This document shows positions 27,387 through 35,771 of a stretch of DNA of 64,000 nt, one piece after another (position 1 is the stretch's first letter; each line of letters begins with the position of its first letter). A program made the position numbers and the translations under genes. The notes under the pieces are model-generated. The model was given only the letters and a program-made list of their open reading frames with translations, had not been told where the DNA came from and did not search any database. Source of the stretch: Paenibacillus sp. PL91 (GTDB lineage Bacteria; Bacillota; Bacilli; Paenibacillales; Paenibacillaceae); contig NZ_JABBYG020000001.1 in assembly GCF_012935325.2 (NCBI RefSeq), forward strand, positions 496,001 through 560,000, read 5' to 3'.

Positions 27387-27424
27387 AAAAAAAGACCTAC
27401 AGCATACGGTGCTGTGGGTCTTCG
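27387..27424. terminator. Hairpin after the WYL regulator
   Basis: GACCTACAGC pairs with GCTGTGGGTC around a short loop. The plus side has only a short T tract. The A run before it would make a better T run on the minus strand, where no gene needs it. Confidence 0.6.
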
Positions 27425-27519
27425 CTATATATAGGAGCAGCCGGTACCTAATTTTGTTAAAAAATAGTTTCCAACCTAACCGTACTTGATTTTTAGTCCA
27501 TACCGCTGACCGAACGAAT

Positions 27520-27528
27520 CATATCATA
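27520..27528 (+). promoter_or_regulatory. Sigma-K-like -10 element before the collagen-like gene
   Basis: CATATCATA fits the late mother-cell -10 pattern CATAnnnTA. The same pattern occurs before the DUF4183 gene and both YjcZ-like genes. The -35 AC element is not convincing. Confidence 0.35.
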
Positions 27529-27558
27529 TATAGATTATTGTAATGGGGGTGATATATC

Positions 27559-28254
27559 TTGGCGAGAACAATATCTACAAAGATGAAAATACTGACAAGA
27601 AAACAACTACTTAGAGAGAAATTATGTGCGACACCCAGGCTTAAAAGGAGCTCCTCAGCACCTGTTCGCAGAAAAAAATGTAAAAAGAAAACCATTGCAG
27701 CTTGTCCGTTAAAAAGAAAGAAAAAATATAAAAAGATCATTATTTTCAAAAAGGGACCTAAGGATACAAATTACCAAGGAGTCCAGGGACCTCCAGGGCC
27801 GCAAGGAATGCAAGGTCTTGGTACGCAAGGCATACAAGGGCCGCTAGGGGAACAAGGAGAACAAGGAGAACAAGGTATTCAAGGGGCTCCAGGTATACAA
27901 GGATCGCAAGGACCACGAGGCTCAACGGGAGCTGTCACCATCCCAGACATTATCATTTTGCCGACTGCACAAAGATATTTTTATATGATGTCCTCAGATG
28001 CACAGTCTCAAGTAACGATCCCGGCTGATGCATTTACAAACGATGAGGGAGCGATCGTAACCGAATTTTCTGACATTGGTCAAAATAGCTATAGTAATCT
28101 TTATATCAATGGGATATTACAAGAAGGCAGTATATATCAGTTAACTGAAAATGCGGTGAGCATTCATTTCAACAATCAGACTTTATTTTCGGGAACGCCA
28201 ATTATTATCGAAATCGTAAGCTTTTCTGCTAAAACATTCGTTAGTTACGTTTAA
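27559..28254 (+). CDS. Collagen-like spore-surface protein with basic N-terminus and DUF4183 domain
   Basis: This 231-residue protein has three parts. Residues 1-70 are extremely rich in Lys and Arg (for example RRKKCKKK and LKRKKKYKK). Residues about 75-128 are a collagen-like run of about 17 Gly-X-Y triplets with one interruption (GLGTQ) and many Gln at Y. The C-terminus (about 135-231) is a DUF4183 beta-rich domain ([35 protein letters not shown]). Collagen-like proteins of this kind form filaments on exosporium or spore coats. TTG at 27559 follows GGGGGTGAT. It is adjacent to a second DUF4183 gene. The basic head is not typical of BclA-like proteins. Confidence 0.8.
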   Translation: MARTISTKMKILTRKQLLREKLCATPRLKRSSSAPVRRKKCKKKTIAACPLKRKKKYKKIIIFKKGPKDTNYQGVQGPPGPQGMQGLGTQGIQGPLGEQGEQGEQGIQGAPGIQGSQGPRGSTGAVTIPDIIILPTAQRYFYMMSSDAQSQVTIPADAFTNDEGAIVTEFSDIGQNSYSNLYINGILQEGSIYQLTENAVSIHFNNQTLFSGTPIIIEIVSFSAKTFVSYV

Positions 28255-28297
28255 CTAGCACCTGTATTAAATAGCCCTTCCCTTTCTCTATCATTTG

Positions 28298-28306
28298 CAT
28301 AAGCTA
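28298..28306 (+). promoter_or_regulatory. Sigma-K-like -10 element before the DUF4183 gene
   Basis: CATAAGCTA matches CATAnnnTA exactly and lies 25 bases before the ATG. Confidence 0.4.
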
Positions 28307-28330
28307 CTTGAGAGAAGAGAGGTGATATAA

Positions 28331-28615
28331 ATGCCAATTACAAAACCATTTATGGCTGCAAGAAGATTTAGTGCTACAATAGCAGACGGAACAGGAGTCG
28401 GAGCTGCATTTAATATTCTTGCCACAGCTACTACCAATGACGCTGGAACTGCTGCCACAGCATTTCCAACTGCGCCAGCGTACTACAATCTTTTTATTAA
28501 TGGACAGATTCAGACAGCTGACACGTCAACCGTTACGACTACTGCTATTACCATTCCGGATGGTGATACACTCGATCCTGGGACGCCAATTGTCATCGAA
28601 TTTGTAGTAAACTAA
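28331..28615 (+). CDS. DUF4183 protein, probable spore-surface component
   Basis: This 94-residue protein consists almost entirely of the DUF4183 domain also found at the end of the collagen-like protein just upstream. Shared elements are the YYNLFINGQIQ turn, the serine/threonine-rich strand TVTTTAITIPDGD and the final GTPIVIEFVV. It has no signal peptide, as expected for a protein deposited from the mother cell. AGAGAGGTG precedes the ATG. It probably packs with the collagen-like protein in the outer spore layers. Confidence 0.8.
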   Translation: MPITKPFMAARRFSATIADGTGVGAAFNILATATTNDAGTAATAFPTAPAYYNLFINGQIQTADTSTVTTTAITIPDGDTLDPGTPIVIEFVVN

Positions 28616-28630
28616 TCATTCAATTGAAGA

Positions 28631-28673
28631 AATGCCGACAATTGATCTTTTGGTTGTCGGCATTTTCTTTTTG
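28631..28673 (+). terminator. Terminator after the DUF4183 gene
   Basis: AATGCCGACAA (28631-28641) pairs with TTGTCGGCATT (28654-28664) and is followed by a T-rich tract. Confidence 0.9.
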
Positions 28674-28821
28674 TAAAAAGTTCCCTTTATCAGTGTGCTT
28701 TATAAACATATATGGGACAAATCATTTCGTGATCTTTGTGGTCTTTAAGGAGCAACAACAGTGAATAAAACAAGGAATATAAAGGAATGCTTCCTATTAA
28801 TAACACGGAACGTCCTGACGT

Positions 28822-28931
28822 TATGTCGGAAACGTATTGGAAGGCCGTATTGCAATTGTGGTTGATGGTACGCCGCTTTGCGCTTGTAGCCCCAACTGTC
28901 GTAGCGCAGTTATTCAGGTTCAGAGGAATGA
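28822..28931 (+). pseudogene. Relic of a GerA-family germinant receptor A subunit
   Basis: A short plus-strand segment reads YVGNVLEGRIAIVVDGTP, which is the highly conserved LEGRIAI-VDGTP motif of GerA-type proteins. One base later a new frame continues FALVAPTVVAQLFRFRGM, matching the residues that normally follow DGTP. So a frameshift splits a fragment of about 36 codons, and stops bound it on both sides. No other part of a gerA gene is visible nearby. The intact germination operon at the right end of the window carries a different copy. Confidence 0.65.
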
Positions 28932-29155
28932 AAATAGAAGGTCAGGTGTCCTAACCGTTGAATAATCTACCATTTTTATTTAAATTTATTAAATAGGTAA
29001 AATAACACAATGGAAAGGATATAATGAAGGGGCAGAAGCAATACTAAAGGACTGCCATAAGCTGATATATCAGTAGAAAGCTAAAATATCATCATGCCTA
29101 TTATTGTTGTTTGAAGTAAAAAAAACGATAAGACAGAAAGTAAAGGGGAGATAAG
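28932..29155. other. AT-rich non-coding stretch
   Basis: Between the gerA relic and selO no reading frame, hairpin or repeat could be supported. AGGGGAG near 29146 is the selO ribosome site. Confidence 0.6.
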
Positions 29156-30631
29156 ATGACTGAGAAAAATCCACGAACAGAAGCAGGATGGAACTTCGAC
29201 AATAGCTATGCTTGTCTGCCTGAAATCATGTTTACAAGGATGGCTCCAAACCCAGTACGCTCACCGAAGCTGATCATACTTAATGATTCACTGGCAGCAT
29301 CGCTGGGGTTGAACGCTCAAGCACTGCAAAGTGAGGATGGCGTAGGAGTGCTTGCTGGCAATCAGACTCCTGAAGGAGCTTTGCCGCTTGCACAAGCTTA
29401 CGCAGGACATCAGTTCGGGCATTTTAACAGGTTAGGGGACGGTCGTGCACTGCTGCTTGGTGAACAGATTACTCCTCGAGGAGAACGGGTGGATGTTCAG
29501 CTTAAAGGTTCAGGCAGAACGCCGTACTCACGCGGTGGCGATGGCCGGGCGGCACTTGGGCCGATGCTGCGCGAATACATCATCAGCGAAGCCATGCATG
29601 CGCTTGGCATTGCTTCCACCCGCAGCTTAGCGGTGGTGACAACCGGTGAGAATATCCGTCGGGAAACCGAGCAGCCGGGTGCCATTTTGACACGCGTGGC
29701 AGCTAGTCATCTACGAGTTGGCACCTTTCAATATGTTTCAAATTGGGGCACTGCCGACGATCTTCAAGCTTTGGCTGATTACACTTTGCAAAGACATTTC
29801 CCGGACATTGATGTTAGCGGGAACCGTTATCTTTCTCTACTTCATGAAGTGATTAAACGTCAGGCTGAGCTGATTGCCAAATGGCAGCTTGTTGGTTTTA
29901 TTCACGGGGTGATGAATACCGATAACATGGCCCTCAGCGGAGAAACGATCGATTACGGCCCTTGCGCCTTCATGGATAGCTATGATCCGGCTACGGTATT
30001 TAGTTCAATCGACGTCCATGGGCGCTATGCTTACGGCAATCAGCCGAACATTGCTGCGTGGAATCTCGCGAGATTTGCTGAAACCCTATTGCCGCTGCTG
30101 CATGAAGACGAGTCACAGGCGGTCAGTCTAGCGGAGGATGCGTTATCCGATTTCTTCGAATTGTTTCACCATAACTGGATCTCGGGAATGAGAGGGAAGC
30201 TGGGAATCTTTAATGAAGAGGCGGAGGATGAAGCTCTTATTAAAGAGCTGCTTAGTATGATGCAGAAGTACAGTGCGGATTACACTAACACATTCCGTGC
30301 TTTAACTTTCGATAAGCAGGAGGCTACGGTTTTGTTTGGCACACCGGAATGGTCTCCATGGCATGAGCGCTGGCAGGCGAGGTTAAGCAGGCAGCAGGAA
30401 GCGAAGGCCTCCTCGCATCAGCTGATGAGAAGCAGCAATCCCGCCATCATTCCTCGCAATCACAGAGTAGAGGAGGCGCTTGAGGCAGCAGTGGAACAAG
30501 AAGACTTCAGTGTAATGGAGCGTCTTCTTGCTGTTCTTTCGTGCCCCTATGCGCACACCTCCGAGCAGGCTGATTATTCCACAGTGCCTGCGCAATCAAA
30601 TGGTTCTTACCGTACCTTTTGCGGAACTTAG
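29156..30631 (+). CDS. selO: Protein adenylyltransferase SelO (YdiU family)
   Basis: This 491-residue pseudokinase-fold enzyme transfers AMP from ATP to hydroxyl side chains of proteins and is linked to redox stress. Family marks are [37 protein letters not shown], the TGENIRRE helix, and the active-site [11 protein letters not shown] with downstream DYGPCAFMD. The chain ends FCGT, with Cys489 third from the end; this is the place where animal SelO carries selenocysteine. Length is normal for a bacterial member. AGGGGAG precedes the ATG. It stands alone, with its own terminator. Confidence 0.95.
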   Translation: MTEKNPRTEAGWNFDNSYACLPEIMFTRMAPNPVRSPKLIILNDSLAASLGLNAQALQSEDGVGVLAGNQTPEGALPLAQAYAGHQFGHFNRLGDGRALLLGEQITPRGERVDVQLKGSGRTPYSRGGDGRAALGPMLREYIISEAMHALGIASTRSLAVVTTGENIRRETEQPGAILTRVAASHLRVGTFQYVSNWGTADDLQALADYTLQRHFPDIDVSGNRYLSLLHEVIKRQAELIAKWQLVGFIHGVMNTDNMALSGETIDYGPCAFMDSYDPATVFSSIDVHGRYAYGNQPNIAAWNLARFAETLLPLLHEDESQAVSLAEDALSDFFELFHHNWISGMRGKLGIFNEEAEDEALIKELLSMMQKYSADYTNTFRALTFDKQEATVLFGTPEWSPWHERWQARLSRQQEAKASSHQLMRSSNPAIIPRNHRVEEALEAAVEQEDFSVMERLLAVLSCPYAHTSEQADYSTVPAQSNGSYRTFCGT

Positions 30632-30681
30632 TTTCATTAGGCTAAAAAATTAGTTGTAAAAAAAGATAATAATGTTTACAG

Positions 30682-30710
30682 AAAAGGGCAAAACTTTTTG
30701 CCCTTTTTTT
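30682..30710 (+). terminator. Terminator after selO
   Basis: AAAAGGGCAAAA (30682-30693) pairs with TTTTGCCCTTTT (from 30696) and runs into a long T tract. Confidence 0.9.
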
Positions 30711-30777
30711 GCTGTTATGGAATGACCTATGGTTTGTGATTAGCGATGGCATCTGCAAAACCAGCTGTATTCTATAT

Positions 30778-30813
30778 CGACCTTAGTCTAGCTAAAAACC
30801 TAGTCTAAGGTCG
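30778..30813. repeat. Inverted repeat upstream of the M28 peptidase
   Basis: CGACCTTAGTCTAG (30778-30791) and CTAGTCTAAGGTCG (30800-30813) are 14-base arms with one mismatch around an 8-base loop. No T run follows, so it is not a standard terminator. It may be an operator or an RNA structure in the leader of the peptidase gene. Confidence 0.6.
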
Positions 30814-30892
30814 TATCTCGCCATATGGATTATTTTGGTATGCTTAATTTGTATGCTCAATGTCGGAAAAGGGGTGAGCTCATATTAATGCC

Positions 30893-32539
30893 ATGAATAC
30901 CGAATGCTCAACGGAAACGAAGACTGCAAGTTCACCTTTTTGGAAAAAGGCTGCTTTACTGTACTTGCTAATTATGGTTCCGATCCTGATAGGATTGCAG
31001 CAAATGCAAGCGCCTCGAATCGTTCAATCGGATACATCGCTTGATCTTTTTTCGTCTGGAAGGGCCATGAAGAAGCTGGAAGTCATCGCAAAGGAGCCTC
31101 ATCCAGTCGGTAGTCAGGCGCATCATGAAGTACGAGATTATCTTATATTGGAGTTAGAAGGTCTCGGTTTGAAGCCTGAAATACAAAAAGCAGTGGTTGA
31201 ATCATCCCTAACAGGGGAGATAGAGAATATTATTACGCGTATGCCGGGTACGGCCAATAGCAAAGCAGTCATGATTGCAGCGCATTACGATAGTGAAACG
31301 AATACGCCAGGGGCTGCGGACGATGGAGCGGGAATTGCGGCGATGCTGGAAACGATACGTGCTTTAAAAGCAGCAGGTCCTCTGAAAAATGATGTTATTT
31401 TTCTCATGACAGACGGCGAAGAGACGGGGCTCTATGGAGCCAAAGCTTTTATGGAGGACCATGCCTGGGCCCATGATGTGGGAATTGTCCTTAACTTTGA
31501 AGCGCGGGGGAATAAAGGGCCATCCTTTATGTTTGAGACAAGTGACCAGAATGGCTGGCTGATCAAAGAATTCATTAAAGCTGCTCCTGATCCAGTAGCG
31601 TACTCCATCATTTATAACCTATACAAACTGATGCCCAATGACACGGATTTGACGGTGTTCAGGGAGGAAGGACTTTCAGGCTTGAATTTTGCTTTTGGCA
31701 TGGGGTTGAACGCCTATCATCAGCCCATTGATACTCCGGAAAACCTCGATATGGCGAGCTTGCAGCATCATGGGGAATACATGCTAAGCCTGTCCAAGCA
31801 CTTTGGCCAGTTGGATTTGAAACAGGTAAAGCAAGAGGATCGGATATATTTCAACCTATTTGGCAGCCATATGGTCAGCTATCCCCAATCATGGGGCATG
31901 TGGTTGATGATCGCAGGTGCCTTGTTCTTCATCGCTACAGTGGTGCATGGCATCAGTCGTCGGAGAGTAACGGTTAAGGGGATGACAGGTGGTTTTTTTA
32001 TTACGCTTATCAGTTTAATAGTCGTGTTTGGATTATTCACCCTGATCTGGGCGGTATGGAGATCTACCTTATCCAACGAGCAGCTAAAGGTCATGTTGCT
32101 CGATCCAAAAGTGAGTATACTCGTTTTGCTTGGATACATTGTAGTTACGGTGGCAATAATCGGTCTATTGGTACGGTGGATTTCAAAAAAGATACGCATG
32201 GAAAATATGTGGGCTGGACTTCTTCTGCTTTGGACATTGCTAAGTATATTCATGGCGCTATATCTGCCTGGAGGTAGTTATCTTACCCTCTGGCCGTTGC
32301 TTTCTAGCCTTATAGGGTTAAATTTTTCTATTCGCATGAGGTCAGACGAACGAAAATGGGGATCGGTATTTTTTGCGATGCCGGGTTTGCTGCTTTTTGC
32401 TCCTATTTGTTATTTGATTTATGTATTGATGACGCTCCAATTAGCAGCTGCTTTACTATCGGTTGTTGCGCTTGGGTTCACATTGATTTATCCGGTGTTC
32501 TGTGCGAGGAGCAGCCACCAGCACTCAATAACGAAGTAG
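30893..32539 (+). CDS. Membrane-bound M28-family zinc metallopeptidase
   Basis: This 548-residue protein has one N-terminal transmembrane helix (about 22-42), an extracellular M28 aminopeptidase-like domain (about 60-310) and a C-terminal bundle of about seven transmembrane segments (about 335-540). Zinc-site motifs are visible: AAHYDSETNTPGAADDGAG (His and the bridging Asp), TDGEETGLYGA (Glu pair) and NAYHQPIDTPENLD (His). This layout resembles vacuolar or endoplasmic Fxna/Pff1-type M28 proteins rather than secreted aminopeptidases. Substrate is unknown. The start has a GGGGTGAG site about 14 bases upstream, a longer distance than usual. Confidence 0.87.
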   Translation: MNTECSTETKTASSPFWKKAALLYLLIMVPILIGLQQMQAPRIVQSDTSLDLFSSGRAMKKLEVIAKEPHPVGSQAHHEVRDYLILELEGLGLKPEIQKAVVESSLTGEIENIITRMPGTANSKAVMIAAHYDSETNTPGAADDGAGIAAMLETIRALKAAGPLKNDVIFLMTDGEETGLYGAKAFMEDHAWAHDVGIVLNFEARGNKGPSFMFETSDQNGWLIKEFIKAAPDPVAYSIIYNLYKLMPNDTDLTVFREEGLSGLNFAFGMGLNAYHQPIDTPENLDMASLQHHGEYMLSLSKHFGQLDLKQVKQEDRIYFNLFGSHMVSYPQSWGMWLMIAGALFFIATVVHGISRRRVTVKGMTGGFFITLISLIVVFGLFTLIWAVWRSTLSNEQLKVMLLDPKVSILVLLGYIVVTVAIIGLLVRWISKKIRMENMWAGLLLLWTLLSIFMALYLPGGSYLTLWPLLSSLIGLNFSIRMRSDERKWGSVFFAMPGLLLFAPICYLIYVLMTLQLAAALLSVVALGFTLIYPVFCARSSHQHSITK

Positions 32540-32547
32540 AAGACTTT

Positions 32548-32583
32548 AAGAGGCCCATGCTATTGAGCATGGGCCTCTTTTAT
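32548..32583. terminator. Bidirectional terminator between M28 and GH2 genes
   Basis: AAGAGGCCCATGC (32548-32560) pairs perfectly with GCATGGGCCTCTT (32567-32579). A T tract follows on the plus side. Confidence 0.92.
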
Positions 32584-32629
32584 ATAAGCATCAACTGGAA
32601 TGGCTTGTTGCTATTTGTGCGAATCTAAA

Positions 32630-34399
32630 TTATTTCACTGTATCAACAGTCTGCTTCTCGATGGCCGCAATCGTCGAATTCATACGGCGGATGATTTCTG
32701 GATCGAATTTTTGTTGACGATCGTAGGTGAGGAGGCCATTCACTTCTTGTTCGACATCGTAGAGCTGGGTGTAGCAAAAAGCGCAGATGTATGGATTTTC
32801 TAGCAGCGCTAATGTCAAGCCTTCATAGCGAGAAAGAAATTCTTCCTCTGTTTTCGGACGGTCGCCATAGCCCCAGCTCTTCTGATCGGCTTGACCCGGA
32901 TTCCACCAAATGCCGCCGTATTCACTAACGAAGTAGGGCTGGCCTTCGTATTTCTGACGGTTTTGGAAAGTGACGTACCGTTCACCGCCTGTACGCATAG
33001 CCTCGTAGTTTTGGGCGAATTTTTCCGGATTTTGCTCATAATCATGTACATCGAAAATATCAGTAATGACGTGGAAGTTGCCGCTTGTATCGATGACAGG
33101 GCGAGTAGCGTCCAGTGACTTGGTCACCTGATAAGTGATCCTCAGCACTTCGTCATTTTGGCGAGCTCCCTGTGGCCCGTCCCAGGTTTCATTGAACGGG
33201 CACCAGCCTACTAAAGCGGGACTATTATAATCTCGTTTTACAATTTCAATCCACTCCGGCAAAAATTGTTGAAGCCCTCGCGCGTTCGTAATATCGAGTC
33301 CCCAGTTCGCATGCTCGCCCCAAACGATGTATCCCAATTGGTCAGCCCAATATAAGAAGCGAGCTTCAAAAACCTTCTCGTGCAGGCGTGCGCCATTGAA
33401 GCCAAGACTCATAGACAATTCAATGTCCCGCTTTAAATCCTCGTCCGTAGGAGCGGTATAAATTCCTTCCGGATAAAAGCCTTGATCCAGCACCAGACGT
33501 TGGAAAACGGGTTTACCGTTAATGAGAATCGCATTGTTATCCCATTTCACGGAGCGAAGGCCAAAGTAGCTTTCTGCAGAATCGATTACTTTTCCGTTAT
33601 TTTGTATGGATAATGTAAGGTCGTAAAGCTTAGGCGATCCGATTTCCCATAAATGGCTTTCTGAGAGCTTTACCGTCAATCGTGCTTGCTTGCCATTCAC
33701 TACTGCAGACTGTAAGCCTACCATTTTGCCGCCGAACTGTGCTTCTACAGAGAACGTTAAACCGTCAGCACCACTGAACTCACCTTCGACATGCAGGGCT
33801 TGGTTCTCACAATCCGGTGTCAGCTTGAATGACTGAATATACTGCTCGGGCACGGACTCCAGCCATACGGTTTGCCAGATTCCCGTCGTTCTCGTATAAT
33901 CGCATCCATGCGAATGGTACAAACCAGACTGCTTTCCTCGAGGCTGCAGGCCGGAACGTTGATCATCTTCCGCACATACCGTCAACACGTTAACGCCCGC
34001 TTGGAGAAGGTGAGTAATTTCTATTGAAAAAGAAGCATATCCACCGCGATGGGTGCCTGCCGAAATCCCGTTCACCCATACCTCTGTTTCGTAATCAACA
34101 GCGCCAAAATGAACGAGAATACGGCTGCCTTTCCATTCGGCAGGAATTTCTATTTCCCTGCGATACCAGACGGCAGCCATAAAATCTTTGTACTCAATGC
34201 CGGATAGCTTGCTTTCGGGACAGAAAGGAACCCGTATTTTCTCCTTTAAAGCAGCAGCCTCGAACAAATTGCGATGCTTTCCGCTTTTACCATGATCGAT
34301 TTCAAATTCCCACTCGCCGTTCAGGTTCATCCACTCGGAGCGAACCATCTGCGGACGCGGATATTCTGGACGTGGGATGGACTCTTTTACTGATGTCAT
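32630..34399 (-). CDS. Glycoside hydrolase family 2 (beta-galactosidase/beta-glucuronidase type)
   Basis: This 589-residue intracellular enzyme (no signal peptide) has the GH2 order: a jelly-roll sugar-binding domain (about 15-170; WMNLNGEWEFEID, VWYRREIEIP, VWVNGISAGTHRGGYASF), an Ig-like domain (about 180-270) and a TIM barrel. The acid/base is E404 in CPFNETWDG and the nucleophile E493 in FVSEYGGIWW. At under 600 residues it is shorter than LacZ and resembles a compact group seen in Paenibacillus. ATG 34399 is preferred (AGGAGG 7 bases upstream); the ATG at 34402 is too close. The substrate cannot be told from sequence. A sigma-A promoter with an embedded cre-like site lies just upstream. 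Confidence 0.9.
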   Translation of the reverse strand: MTSVKESIPRPEYPRPQMVRSEWMNLNGEWEFEIDHGKSGKHRNLFEAAALKEKIRVPFCPESKLSGIEYKDFMAAVWYRREIEIPAEWKGSRILVHFGAVDYETEVWVNGISAGTHRGGYASFSIEITHLLQAGVNVLTVCAEDDQRSGLQPRGKQSGLYHSHGCDYTRTTGIWQTVWLESVPEQYIQSFKLTPDCENQALHVEGEFSGADGLTFSVEAQFGGKMVGLQSAVVNGKQARLTVKLSESHLWEIGSPKLYDLTLSIQNNGKVIDSAESYFGLRSVKWDNNAILINGKPVFQRLVLDQGFYPEGIYTAPTDEDLKRDIELSMSLGFNGARLHEKVFEARFLYWADQLGYIVWGEHANWGLDITNARGLQQFLPEWIEIVKRDYNSPALVGWCPFNETWDGPQGARQNDEVLRITYQVTKSLDATRPVIDTSGNFHVITDIFDVHDYEQNPEKFAQNYEAMRTGGERYVTFQNRQKYEGQPYFVSEYGGIWWNPGQADQKSWGYGDRPKTEEEFLSRYEGLTLALLENPYICAFCYTQLYDVEQEVNGLLTYDRQQKFDPEIIRRMNSTIAAIEKQTVDTVK

Positions 34400-34474
34400 C
34401 ATAATCCTCCTCGGAACAATAATTAATTTAAATGTTAATAAAAAAGAATGAAATAAACGATTTTCCTCAAAAAT

Positions 34475-34504
34475 AGTATATGAAAACGATTGTATAGTTG
34501 TCAA
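34475..34504 (-). promoter_or_regulatory. Sigma-A promoter with cre/LacI-type operator for the GH2 gene
   Basis: On the minus strand TTGACA (34504-34499) is followed after 18 bases by TATACT (34480-34475). The spacer contains TACAATCGTTTTCA (34494-34481), whose right half is a perfect cre half site. CcpA or a LacI-type repressor would block the polymerase directly. Confidence 0.65.
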
Positions 34505-34698
34505 TACGCAGTATTCAGTCATTATTATATATTAATAGTAACTTAAAAGTTAATAACTATCCTGGAAGGCGTTTAATTATCGAGGTCAAAACACGACAAA
34601 ATGTGCCGATTTCGAATAGCAATATGAATTTCGATGTGGAAGGATTTTCTATTGAGGCCTGGCAATCATTTAAGTGGATGGAGTGGTCAATAAATAGA

Positions 34699-34730
34699 AA
34701 AAAAAGAGCGCAATTCGCGCTCCTTTTTTC
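34699..34730 (-). terminator. Terminator after the SDR gene
   Basis: GAGCGC pairs with GCGCTC around AATT. On the minus strand it is followed by a T run, and a shorter T run exists on the plus side. It lies downstream of the SDR stop and before the GH2 promoter. Confidence 0.8.
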
Positions 34731-34783
34731 ATTCCATTCAGATGAATAGGGTTTGGCTGATGTGCTTAACTTCATTCCATTAT

Positions 34784-35599
34784 CTAGAGAAGCGTTTCTA
34801 CACCGTCAATAAATATCTCAGTACCTGAAATATGGCTCGATTCCTGCGAGGCAAGAAATAAAACTAGATCGGCAACCTGCTCAGGTTGTCCCGGCCCATG
34901 CTCTAGCGGTTGACTGCCTTCAGGATATTTAACTGGAATTTTGATTTTATCGAGCTGAGGTGTCTCTTTTGTACTTTCTCCGATATTGGTTTGAATAGCT
35001 CCCGGACAGATGACGTTAACCCGAATTTTATAGGTAGCCAACTCTAGAGCTGCCATTTTGGCAAAAGCAATTTGGCCTGCTTTTGATGAGCTGTATGCTG
35101 ACATGCCGAATCCGGAAAATTTACGGCTGCCGTTAATGGAGCTGGTAATGATGATGCTTCCCCCGTTTTTTTTCATATGCGGAATGGCATATTTAACGGT
35201 TAAAAATGTTCCTTTTAAATTGGTCGTCAGCGTGTGATCCCAAGCTTCCGGCGTTAAGTCTTCGATAGGAGAGACGACGCCATTGATTCCTGCATTTGCA
35301 AATACGATATCAATGCGGCCCCATTGTTTAATCGCGGATTGAATCGCCTGATTCACCCGATCGGGGTCTGATACATCAGTATCAATAAATAACGATTCTC
35401 CGCCCAGTTCATTGATTTGCTTCTCAACAGACTCGCTGCGGTTGTTGTTTAAATCGATGAGGCATACTTTAGCTCCGTGCTTTGCCAAGAGCAGTGCAGC
35501 TGCACGTCCAATGCCAGAACCAGCCCCGGTGATAATGGCAACCTTATCTTTTACACGAAGCGTGCTTGCATGTTGTTGTTTTTCTTCAGTAACGTTCAT
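34784..35599 (-). CDS. Short-chain dehydrogenase/reductase
   Basis: This 271-residue NAD(P)-dependent oxidoreductase has the glycine-rich dinucleotide motif TGAGSGIGRAAALL near residue 25, DLNN after the second strand (acidic residue favouring NAD), the NAG motif (FANAGING), catalytic Ser in IITSSING, and the YSSSKAG catalytic Tyr/Lys. The C-terminus ends SGTEIFIDGVETLL, typical of classical SDRs such as glucose or 3-oxoacyl reductases. ATG follows AGGAGGG. It faces the MFS gene across about 170 bases. The substrate is unknown. Confidence 0.9.
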   Translation of the reverse strand: MNVTEEKQQHASTLRVKDKVAIITGAGSGIGRAAALLLAKHGAKVCLIDLNNNRSESVEKQINELGGESLFIDTDVSDPDRVNQAIQSAIKQWGRIDIVFANAGINGVVSPIEDLTPEAWDHTLTTNLKGTFLTVKYAIPHMKKNGGSIIITSSINGSRKFSGFGMSAYSSSKAGQIAFAKMAALELATYKIRVNVICPGAIQTNIGESTKETPQLDKIKIPVKYPEGSQPLEHGPGQPEQVADLVLFLASQESSHISGTEIFIDGVETLL

Positions 35600-35771
35600 G
35601 GTTAAATCCCTCCTGAAGTACAGAAATTTTCCGAATTAGTGTTCCATCGTATGGTTTATTTATTCTAATTATCCACATTCCGAATGAATCATGGATAAAT
35701 TCAGAGTTTCATCTGATATACTAATTAGATGTCAAACCAAACTATAAATCATCTGAGGTGCTTTAACTTTC

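Noticed and set aside
27781..27945. Gly-X-Y repeat region read as a DNA repeat or CRISPR-like array
   Set aside because: The DNA repeats are short (9-base units) and follow the collagen codon pattern in frame; they are coding.
34498..34749. 83-residue plus-strand frame between the GH2 and SDR genes
   Set aside because: It covers the GH2 promoter and the SDR terminator and has no ribosome site; it is a chance frame.
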